From Larus michahellis (lineage: Eukaryota > Chordata > Aves > Charadriiformes > Laridae): a stretch of 64,000 nucleotides of DNA. The notes beneath the pieces were generated by a model that searched no databases, was not told the origin of the DNA, and saw only the letters and a list, made by a program, of their open reading frames with translations. Positions within the stretch are counted from its first letter, which is position 1. Each line of letters begins with the position of its first letter. Positions 22,732-34,700 of the stretch are shown in pieces. The DNA lies in assembly GCF_964199755.1 (NCBI RefSeq), contig NC_133907.1:3105001-3169000 (forward strand), read 5' to 3'. The translations under genes were made by a program, and so were the position numbers.

Positions 22732-25700
22732 GTAAGAAGCCTCGTTTATGTCTTATGCTCAAGAAAAAGGTCTGTAAGCGAAAAAGATACTGCGGTTGTT
22801 ATACCTGCAGGATGAAATGGCAATAGGCAGATCGTTAGAGTCTAAAATTTGTTAAAAATGTGTGTGTTGCTTGTGCTGTTATGCAGAGAGTGCCTGGCAA
22901 ACAGCTGGTTTTTACCTGCGTAGGTAGGCTTTCAGATCGTATCCTTGTGTGTAGAAACTGCTGCCTTAAACTTTCTGTAAAAGTCTTGTCTTCTCCTTCG
23001 GGACTGCAGTTACGAGAGAGAAAGCCTTGGGAAAGGGGAGACCTGTTGATGCGAGAGAAAGAGTTTTCTTTTACAGTGAAGTGGTAGATTGCCAGTGAGA
23101 CCGATCTCCAGATTGGGATCTTCATCTGAATCGGAGAATTTCTTATTCCTTCCCTCAATCAATTTCCAAATTTTACATTTATGAAGTAGCATATTTAACC
23201 CCTGTTCACTTCAGACGTGAAGCTATATTAAACTTCCCTGTACGGTGTTAATGTTATTGCCTGGGGAAGTAGCTCCTCAGTGAGGTTTTTCATTGTGTTA
23301 GTGAGGAATTTTTGCAGCCTGGCTTGGGAATTCAGAGCTGCCCTCATCTGCTGCGAGCAGAGCTACTTCCACAATGAAACCTTTGTTCGCCGAAGCTACA
23401 GCAAGTTGCTCTCTGGAGCCCTCTCCATACAGAAGTCATTTATTGGACCTTTCTTTCCTTCCCCCCACCTCAGACCTCCTCCAAAATCCCAGATTTTCAA
23501 ATGGCATCCTGCTCGGAGAGGAGATTTTTCCCTTTTTCCTTCTGTCTCCAACGGTGTCTGTCTTGCTTTTCCATAACCCCATCAGACTGGGACTATAAAT
23601 TAATTTTTAACACTCGGGACCTATTTTCTGTGGGCTTTGCATTTCCTCCTCTGCCCCAGATGAAACGTGCCCGTAGGCAGTGAGAACCACGTCCTGTGCA
23701 ACCAAAACCCATTTGCTGCCCAGTGGCCAGCTCTGATTCCCGGTGTAAGCCACCAGTTAAACCAGCTGGGAGCCCTGAGGATGTCCTCAGTCAAAAAGGT
23801 TTTCCAAAGAACCTCGCACCGATCCTGAGCTCCTCCGAGTCCACACAGGATGGCAGGGGGCCTGAGGGATGGAGGGTTAGTGCAGATGTAGGGTTATGCT
23901 GTAGGACTTGGCCATTGCTTTCTGATTTAGCCCGTACGTTTCTTCTGATGCAAAAATAAACTCTTCTCTCTCTTTCCCCCAATCCTTTCAGAGAGTAGGA
24001 CCACAAGGCCCTCCTGGACCACGAGGACCCCCTGGACCATCTGGCAAGGACGGCATAGATGTGAGTGCCGGACGGCAGTGGGCAGGCTCGGGCGAGGGGA
24101 GGAGCAGAGGCAGAACCAACTGAGCAGAGAAACTGCTCTTGTTCTCCAGAGCCCCAGCTGATGGGCCATCCTTTGGAGACAGAGGACCTGGAGAACCACC
24201 CGACTCGCAAGAGACCTCGCTCTGCAAGCGTCAGAACAGCGAGTGGAGGAGCCGGGTGGCCTCGGGTTCATTGTCTCAAGAGAGAGTTCAGGACAAAGCT
24301 AGTGAATGCACAGGGGTTTGTGACCCTGCTTGCAAAGTAGAATATTTCTGTTTTGGTGTCTAGGGAGGGAGGGGAATGTAAGACGTGAGGTTGAGTGCGT
24401 GGGTATGATGTGTGCTAGAGTCATTGCACGTTCTGTGGTTCAGAGAGACACTTATGTGACACACCAGAGCATCCATGTTTCTAGAGAGGCTCCGAGAAAC
24501 TCAAATGTGCAGTGCTGGACCCTGCTTTTACTTATATTTGTTTTATTTCATTGCTGTCAGTATGGCTATCCCTAACTTACATTGGCATGTGAGAGGTCAG
24601 AATCTGGCTCATGTGTTGCCAGACACGAGTTGCCTGTAGTGGCACAAAAGGCAAATGAAATGGGCACCCTTAATTTCAGCATGCCGTTCCGTATACGTAC
24701 ACCTCCTGCAGAGGTAGAAGACTACATACCGGTGGAGAAAAACTTGTCCTATTATTTTTAATTGACGTTTCCGTAGAAATGAAAAATTTTGCTTCTGTGA
24801 GTCTGCTGGATAAGGCCTGAATTGTGTCTTGTAGCTGGCAGTAGATAAAGAGAGCATCAGATGGACCTTCAACTAGACCACATCAGATGCAAAAGGCCGG
24901 ATTCACATTTCGATATTCAGTTGGGGTAGCGCTTGTCTCTCTAAGTTGCTTAAGGAATAGGGCAGGTTTTCTTAAAGCTCGTCTCAAGTAAGTTTATTGG
25001 AATTGGACCTTTAAGCAACCTTGAAAAAAATCTATTCATTCCATGCAGTCATTTTCTTTTGCATAAGGTTAAAAAAAGATATATGAGTTCCCTGGTACAT
25101 GGTGAACAAGGAGCTTTTTTGTGCGCAGTGGTGAGCTTTCATAGTGGCTCTGTGAGCGAGGCTGGTCTGAAGAGAGAACCTCATTGATTTGCAGCCAGTC
25201 CCTCTAAAGTGTCCTTTCGACTCCTGGAGACCATCTCACTGAAAATCTCGCTCTGGTTTTGTAGCGTGAAAAGTTCAGAGCTGGTACCTCCATGTCTTTC
25301 TCTCCGCTGTTTTTCGTGATGTGATAAAAGGCTTAAGGGGACGCCCTGGAAGAGGGTGAAGGACACGCGTTGACGCTGGCAGCAGGACACCAGCGTGGCC
25401 AGCAGGCTTCAGCAAAGGGTGGCTGCGTTTCTGCACAGAGTGAAAAAGAAGAATTCGGGAGGGATGAAGCCCTTCAGAGTTCAGGTTGTAACCAACTTCT
25501 GTGTATAGGCAGTCGGAAAGAAACAGATCCCTGTCACTGTGTTGTTCAGTTCCTGCTTTCTAGAGGATATTTCACACCTTAATTCTGGAACAGCACCAGC
25601 ATCGCTTCTGATTGCTCTTGGAAACAGGAGCCTGGGGAGATGCTGGTCACGTGAACTTACGCCCTTTTATCCACTGCTAAAAGCTTCAGAAGGGCTCCCT

Positions 25701-28700
25701 GTGGGACAGGCCAAATAGCAACATCTAATTAATATGAAGAACTGAGTCCTAATAAATCAAATGACAGAGTAAAGTATTTAAGGTGCTAAGTCTTGCAGTC
25801 CCAGCTTGAGCCTGGGGTTTCGGCTGTACAGGAATAGTCTCTCATTTGGACAGACTTGATCTACATCTCTCCTATGGATGTGGGTTGGCAGGTGCCATAT
25901 TCACGTTTGTGGCCCGGCTGTTCAGAGACAGGCTCCGGGATGGCTTCTGCTATTCAGCAGGACATTGAGGCCTTTAAGGAATTGCACAGAAGAGGTGGAG
26001 GGCTGTGGCTAATGTTGAGTACAGTCATACAGCCTCCCAGTTTAAGGGCTACCATTTTTCTGGCAGTACCCTCTAAAAAAGTACGGCGTATAAAATCCAG
26101 AACTGCTCTGCATTGTTGTCATAGTGCCGCGTGGAGAGGATGGTGTGGAGCCTGAGCCTGGTAGCATCAATTCGACCACTGCAAAGAATGAAACTATTAT
26201 TTTATTTCTTTTCTTTAACAATGAGACTGTTGGTTTTTTTTAAAGCACGATCAGAACATTTCTGGGCCGTATCTATGCAAGTTTCCTGAACTCTGTAAGG
26301 TGCTCCAGCTGGGCTGTCTTCACAGATGGCTTTGGATGGTCACTGTGTGGGAAGAGTCGCTGAACGGTCTTTGAGCATTGCCAAGGTGTTCAGCAGTCCC
26401 TCACCGTCGGCCATGAGCAGTGAGCGGTGCATAACGTACAGCTGAATTATTCAGGATATCTCCGAACAAACCTCGGATGAACCCCATAAGCACGATCTCT
26501 AGAAGCTGCTGCTTTCCTTCCTGCCTTTCAGTGAGAGCTGCAGCATTAAGTCCCTCTGAAATCTTTTATAATTATAGCCTTTAACATGCTTCACGTTTCA
26601 TACTCAGTAACAAGCAAAATCTCTCTCTCCCAAGAATAGAAACAGCATGTTATGATCAAAAGAATTAGCGACAAGTTCCTGTGAATTATTTCTGGGGATG
26701 TAATTCCCCAAATTGCTAATAAGCAATTGTCACTTTTCAAAAATCAAGCTTGCGTTTTCCCCCTCCACACTTTCCATCTCCTGGCTTGACTTGCTAAGAA
26801 AGAGTAAACTTCCCTCCCTCTGGTGTAGCACCAGGAGAGCATTGCCTTCTGCTGACAGCCTTTGCCTCTAATTCCCGGTGATCTGGCGTTAGGGGTATAA
26901 ACACTGATTAGGCTTTTGATTCAGCTGCCTGAAGTTCTGGTGCTCCTGCAGAGTCCCGCAGGGGTCCGCAATGGCAGGATCAAGGTTCAGGATGGTCCCA
27001 AACAGCCTTTGCTGATGCTGTGACCTCGCTGTTTGGATTGCCGTCACACAGGCAAGAAGAAATGTGAGGAGCTGGCAATCTCGAGTGATGGAGGAGGGAG
27101 TTGACCACCTCTGCTGCCGTTTCTAGCTGCCTTTGCAAACCATTCATTGCAAAAGAACTGCTCCTTTCATTTCCTTGGCAGGGGACTTTCCCCACCTATG
27201 ATAATGATAACTATTTATGGAAAATTCATGGGCAAAGGACAGCAAAGGAGATGCTTCAGCAAGCCAGAGCACAAAGATCCCTCTGTTCAACGACCCTCTG
27301 GTCTGTGCGTTGATCGGTCACTGGTGCAGTACATAAATCCTCTCCTGAGCAAATCAAGGCAGCCAGTCTTGAGAGATTTGCCCACAGACTTCACAGTTGC
27401 CGACATGGTAAATATAGAAACGTGCTATAAATTCCACGCTTTTGCTTACTGCCTTACAACTCCTAATTATCGAGGCCCACGGTGGGGATGGTGTTATTTC
27501 TAGCCTTGCTCTGTTAATAACCATCCTTTTTTCCATATAGATTTTCCTCTTCTGGGGTATCAACGTGCCCCTTCCCCTCCGCTCGCCCACAATACCCATC
27601 TCTCTCACAGTATTTAGAGCACTTATCCTAAAGCCAGGAGGGGAGAGTACCATCCAGACGTCTGGAACTGCGACACAAAGTGACTTTCTGCAGGATGAGA
27701 TGGGAAACCAAGCTCCAGTCAAGCTCCTACTACTCACAAGTGATTGCCTCTTTTGGGGCCTAACAATAAAACATAAATATCTTGTTGTCTGGGGTCCGCG
27801 CAAGCTCCTCAATGATGTTACAGCTGGCTGAGCTAGAAGGATTGATTCAGAGACTTTTCAAATATCGTCTCCCAAACACCTTTAGTGCTGTCCTTAAAAG
27901 TTGTTTTCCGTTAGGATAGGAAAAAATGAGCGCTTTTGAAATATTTTATAAATACTGGGTTTAATCCAGATTGTGCAATTGGATTAGGTGGAAATCAGTT
28001 GGGGGCTTCGTTCATTTGCTTTTCCTGTCAAAGTTCAGTCATATGAAGAAAATGATTGTAGACAGTTTGTTCTTCACTTTCTGATAGTTCTCAACTCCTG
28101 GTGGTACCACAGTTCCGTACTGTGTCCTGGATACCTGGAGCTCATCACTGTATCCCTCTGTTTCATCGGGAAGATGTTTGAAAGCCTCGATAGCCATCCA
28201 CTGCCCCACTTGCAGACAAGCCCAAGCGCAAATAAATTCTAAGCATATCTGGAAAAAGTTGCAGGTGTTGGGCACCGTTCAGAAGCTCAGGTTCTCTCTG
28301 GGAGGTCGAGGATGTGGGTTTCACCAAATCTGCTACTGTAGATGTGGAAAAGGTTTATCCTTGATCCAGAGCATCAGCTTCATAAGGGTGATGGTGGTAA
28401 ATCGTGGAGTGGGCGTGAAGGGAGACTTGAGCACTGTGACGGCTGGGAACACCACTCTTGCAAACAGTCCGCAGAGAGGCGGGGTTCAGAACTAACACTG
28501 ATGTCTTTTCTCTTTCATTTAGGGAGAGCCGGGCCCTCCTGGCTTGCCAGGCCCAACAGTAAGTATTTTCTGGTTGACGTTGACTTGTTCATCCTTCTGA
28601 GAGGGACACAGTGCAAGAGCTAAGGCCTACTGGCTTGGCTTTCCTCTTGATCTGCAGCAGAATTTCCATAAGGGGTACAGAGGAGCGGAGATGCTCAGCA

Positions 28701-31700
28701 CTGGTCCTGGGGACAAGTGTGTTCCCCTGCTTCCATTGCTAGGGGAGGATATGCATGAACTAGAGCTCACCCATCACCCGCGTAACAAAAGCTGGTACCA
28801 AGCCACACATGTGTGGTTATTTCTGGCATTGGTCTCAGTCTGCTTCAGCTCTTCGGTCTGCCAAAGGGTGCTCAAAATTGTAGCAGGTGGCACAGCTCTT
28901 TGCTTTGGGCCACTTACCCCATCCCTTTCTACCCCTCTTACGGGTAACTGTATGCGTAAGTGATTAATTGAGTTGTGGAGAACTGAGCCAAAGCATTGAA
29001 ATGTAGTTAGGATTTGGATATGGATTTATGGCAAGTTTCCTTTCTCTGCAGGAATTCTTCCATGGTGTAAGATTAATACATCAACAGATAAACTTCAGTC
29101 TTGTAGCCCGTATCAACACATGTTGTGTTTCACTTGTTGTTACGTTAAAACTAGTTGCCTTTTTATCTGATTTAGGGGCCAAAAGGTGCACCAGGGAAGC
29201 CTGGAGCAGCTGGTGAAGCTGGATTGCCTGGCCTGCCTGGGGTGGATGTAAGTACTTTGTCATCTTCTCTTAGATCTTTTAAATAGGTAAATAGGTCTCA
29301 GATCTTTAAATAGTTCACATAGGTATAGGTGCTTTCACAAAGGGTGTATTGGATCTACATGTGTGTGTATGGTTGGACTCGATGATCTCAAAGGTCCTTT
29401 CCAACCATGAAGATTCTATGATTCTCTGATTCTACATATATATCTTACATATCATGAGAAACGTAAGAGTTTTAAGAGCTGAAAGCATCTCCTGATTGAA
29501 TCAAGGAGTACGAGAACAATTTTGAGATACATAACTGATAGGATGGCGTTCTTACAATAAAGCGTTTCAGTTCTTCAGAAGTGCTCTGGGCAGGTCTGCA
29601 GAGACATGGGCATCACCTGACACTTCTGGAGACCAGTTCAGGAATCCAGTGGCACTAATTAGCTGAGGCTTGCTGGTCACTGGGCTGGGATTTGCCCTGC
29701 AGCTCTGGAGAGGTGACTGCACACAGCCAGGTTTTCCCAGCTTACCAACTTACTGCCGTGGCAGCCGAGCGTGGGTGAGGTTTTTGCCAGCACATTTTCT
29801 TTTGCATCAGGCGAGAGGAAGCGTTCAGTCAGCTTCCACAGCTAAGCTGCAACTCAGTAAACACCAGTAACGAGACTCCTTGGTGGTGTTCATCCACACT
29901 TCCGATGTAGAAGGAACCATACTGATAACTTGCTTCTGGTCCTTGCCTTTGTGATTAATCACAGAGAGAAGTAAAATAGGCTTTCCTGAGAGCGTGGCAT
30001 CCAGATGATTTGTGTTGGTGACAGGGACTTCCTACAGCTCTTATTATTGTATTTCTCTGTTTTCACACTTCTCTATCTTTTTTTTTTTTTTTTACAGGGT
30101 TTAACAGGAACTGATGGCCCACCTGGCCCAAATGGGCCTCCAGGAGACCGTGTGAGTAACACATTAGATCCCGAGCCCCTTTAAATGAACATTGTCATTG
30201 CTTGTATTGATGATTTCTCATTCCTGTGTAAATTGGTGACGTTTGAGTGTTGATGATGATGGCTTATTTGCCTGTAAGCCCTTGCAGAATACTTGGACCC
30301 TTGCAAGGAAGCCCCAGATGGCTTTTCATTAGGAAAGAGCATGAGATCCATCTTTCTCTCACAGGGGTTGGAATGGGCTTGGATAGTTCAATGGGTAGCA
30401 GAGGAGAACGGCTCTGGTGATATTTCAAGTATCTAAAAAGTTCCTTGAAACAGTCGATAGACTTAATTACAAAGTTTATCAAAGCGAAGCTATTTTGGCC
30501 TTCATTTGCAGTCTGAGTACGCAACTCTGTTACGTTTATAATTACTGCCACTGTGTATTAACTGTTCCAACTTTTGCCTTTTGTTAATTCCGGGGCTGTC
30601 CATATGGCTGACATTATTAGCTGCTTTGGCATAGAGTTCCTCAGCCGGCATAGCAAGAAATGAGAGGTTTTTTCTTGCTTCCTGCATATTACAGCTCTGC
30701 TAAGGGGCACCACAGGGATGGTGAAATGTCTGCCTGTGATGTTACAGATATCCTTTACATCACCTACAATGGGGCTGGAGAGGCACTTCGGCCTCCTTGT
30801 GGCATTAAGAACTAAATATTAGTGAGCCATTCAGCACAGATTTTGATCCAGCGTGGTTATTTTCCCGTCTTCCAGGGAAGATAAGGCTGATATCCACAGC
30901 TAGTTTGCTGGTCTCTTGAACTGGGGGCTGCAGTGATGGGCTGAACACACATCAGTGTGCAGAGGTTGAAAAAGGTGGACTTTTCTGACATGTCCAGTAT
31001 ATCTCAATAATCCATTTCTTGCCTCGAGGAGGTACCCAAAGCTCAAAACACTGTGAGTTGTCTCATTTAATTAAGGGGATGAGTGATAGAGGCAAGTATC
31101 CTTGATACGTGCCTCTTCTTTCCCACGTGTAAAGCAATGTTTGCTTGGCCACTGGGAGAGTTGAGTGGCAGGAGCCGGGTGTCTCCAAGTCTCCATCCAT
31201 TGGCACTGCGCTGAAACCCATCTCCTTTGCTTTTCCTCGTGCCCATCCTTCTCCCCAGAGATCCAGGGCCGCAAGATCCTGACCGCTCTCGGTCTATGGC
31301 GAGAGTCCAGCGCTTTCTGGGAACTGATCCCCGACTTTTAAAATAGAAAAGTTTGGGACCACACACAGCAGACTGAGCAGTTTTGTGCCCCGGTTTTCCT
31401 TTCGGTGGTAGTGTTTGCCCATGCCCACTTTAGCACACAAGCTCCTAGTTTGCAGGGCAATTGAGCAGATGATTTCTGGGCACAAGAACTTCCTCTTCAG
31501 CTGTTTCGTAGAAGAACACAAACACAGTTACCGTAACTACATCCTCTGGTTTAACGTGCTTTCCCATGTCTTGTAACTCAAGCTGTCAGCATGGGGCAAA
31601 CCTGGGACCTGCTGTCATTTATGGGAGCTTTTCAAGGTCAGTGGTCCATCTGGAAAATTGTTTTAATTGGTCTAATAAAAGCCCGGAAAAAGAAAAACTT

Positions 31701-34700
31701 GTAAATCTCTAGCACTCTGAAAAGGACAGCATTGTTATCCCGGCTTGCGTTCTTCTGCCCAGCTTCAAGAACGTATTTCAGTCTCAGGAGTCACTGAAAT
31801 AAGCAGGTGGCTACTGACTGTTGTGGGACTGAATTCACACGTAACGCTATGACTTTTTCCGAATAAGCTTGTTTTTCTGAACTGAGAGCGAAGGTGTTTA
31901 GCATATGGAAGTGGGCTCAGGGAAGACGATTTTTGGTAACACGTTATTGCTAAACGTTTCTTTTCCTCTTTAAGCCACGCTTCATCAGTCCAACAGTGAT
32001 TCATGTCTGACCGGGGACAGAGTACTGGGAAGGCAGCATACTAAAATGATTTTTATCTTAAATACTCCCATCGTTATCAGCATCCATTAGCTTTTCTCAT
32101 GGTTCTGCTTACAGACTCATCAGATCAAGCCTACGTGTTTTTTCAATTAAAACCCTGCTTAATTTTTAGCCAAGAACGAGCTGGGTTCTGACCTCAGTGC
32201 TAGAAACTGGTGTCCTTCATTGCAAAGTTTTCAAAGGCCGTTCTGAACTTTGGTGCTTTACACTGTAAACAACGAGGAAAACATAATTATTCATATTTAT
32301 TTACAAATGTCATATTAATCGAGTATTTCCTGTGCTCCGTAGTTGTATATTCATAAAGTATATAATTTTAAAATGATAAATTATGGTGAGATAGCTTTCT
32401 AATCAAACGAGAAAGAACATTGTCACCAGGAGAATGAGTTGAGTCAGACAATGTTATTAAAATCGAGGTGTAAATTAGAGTCTCTCCTTTGAAATTAATG
32501 GAATCACATCAGCTTGCTCAGGGACTCGATGATCTTTTACCGTACCAAGAACGTTCGCTGCTGCGTGCTGCACCTTACACCCTCAAGAATATCAAAACTA
32601 AGGGGAGTAAAGTGCCAATGCTCGGCGTTTTGGGTCATCTGCCAACCTTTTGGCATGTGGGCCAAAGCAGGAGGGTGAATGCAACTGGTTTCGGTGGGGC
32701 AGGATTAGGGTGTAAGTCAGTAGGTGCCCAGAATTCCATGGTTTTGTTGTAGGAGGAGATCCCAGCTTGTCCCTTGCAACCATCAGTAGTTGTGAGGACT
32801 TCAGCCTAAAGATGAAAGCGCCTGGAAGAAAAGCAGAGTAACCTGCAGCAAGAGAAGTGAATGAGCTGACATTTGCAGCAGAGTTGATTTTTATTGGATT
32901 ACAGCCCTCTCCTCACAAGACTGCTCCTAATGAGGCCTTGGGTCCTCGGTGTCTTTCTCCTTAAGCTTAACAAGGGAAAATATTTCTAATCTCGTTTGGT
33001 ACGCAGAACATGTGGAAAGGGCTGGAGTCGTCCCTGGGATCACGATAAGCAGCGGTGTGCTGGGAGATTTTCCAGGTCTGCCCATCTGCCTGGCGCTCGT
33101 GGTCCTAGGGGTAGGCATCATTTAATTCCAGCTGAGGACACCATTCGTGAGGTGTTTCTGTGCATCACTTTGAGAACGTTTGGAGCGCAAGTTTGGGCAA
33201 TTGGGCTGGCGAGAGGCTGAGGAAGCCTCGTGCTGTGATCGCTCTCTGTGCCCTGCACGAGGAGACAGGGGCTCTGCTGGCAGCACCAGCCGAGAGCATC
33301 ACAGATGCAGGTGAAGAGCTGTCTGCAGCAGGGCCTGGAGAGCTGCGCGGCTCCTCCGCAGCTCCCAAGCACCAGCCCAGCTTAGGGAAACACACCGCAA
33401 ACTGTTATTTTATTTATCATTTGCCCCAAATTACACTGGCATTGCTGCACCTCCACTCCTTCCCTCCACTCCTTCCCTCCACTCCTTCCCTCCACTCCTT
33501 CCCTCCACTCCTTCCCTCTCCTTCTCTTCTCTTTTTTTTTTTTTTTTCCTTTTTTTCCGTTTCTTTTTAAAAGGAGTGACAAAACTGGCCTGCTCTCATC
33601 AGCTGCCTGCCACTGCTTTTCCTTTCCCTGTGGCAGCAACAGCAATTTTCCAAGGATGGTCTCAGACCGCCAGTCAGCGACACGCACCCGGTATCTTTTA
33701 GAGCTATCTTAGCAGCTGCTGGCCAAGCTTAATGCATCACACTGGGGTGTTTTTTTTGTTCATTTTTATATTTCCATTCCTTTTGTGTTTCAGAGTTACC
33801 ACCTATAATTAATTTTACACTCTACCAGCCAATGCTGGCATCTTTGCAATGCAACAAGGGGATTAAGAAGGTCGGCCTGTCTGTGGTACTATCTTTAGCT
33901 AAGCAAGAACGTAACAACTTCAGGAATGACTTAATTTTGGTCTAAGATATAAGATCACCAAACTCTAGTCAAGCTTAAGAGGAAGAATGCAAATTGGGGA
34001 AAGGAGATTGGGGATTTGCCAAGGAAGCTAGCGAAGAGGCAGAGGCTGCCAAATCTTTGTCGTTGCTTGAAGGGAAAATGTATGAATTAATAAAATTCAC
34101 TAGAAAGAGTCCAAATCTTGTAAATAGTTTCAGATAATTTAGTCATTGGATCTACAACATGAAAGTATTATGAATGAGAATATTTAAAATGGATGAAATT
34201 CAATTTATGAACCTTTAAATATTCATGGAGACTGATCTGAAGCCAGCTGTGACTTGCAGAATTGTCTGTTTAGTCTTTTGGGAGCAGCTCTGCTCTCTCT
34301 TGCTCAGCAAACGGTGAAGAAAGTTGCCGGGGCCAGTTCTGAACATCCATCCCTACTGTCTGAAAATGTCCTTCAGTCAAGTAATTAATCAGGAATGACA
34401 GAGCCATTATCCATAAGCTTCTACCCTTATATTTGTGAATTCAGCTGAGCATCTCCCGCTGCGTGCTGTGACTGTATGACACTGCTGGGGTTTTCAAACA
34501 AAGATCGGTGTCAAGGAGAGCGGGCGTTGGTGTCTACCCATATGGAGGTTTCTGGTCTATCCCTGCTAATTTGTGCTCTGGTTTATTCCTGTAGGGCGCG
34601 CTGGGACCTGCCGGGCCACCGGGACCAGCTGTGAGTAACTCCTAGACCTGCATGTCTAAAAATGGTGTGCAATATTATGCTAAAACCACCACCAAGAAAA

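Noticed and set aside
21866-22762. 298-codon minus-strand open frame across the COL9A3 promoter and exon 1
   Set aside because: Long, but no recognisable domain and no splice, start or poly(A) support; it covers the COL9A3 signal-peptide exon in antisense. Conservation in another bird would be needed to reconsider.
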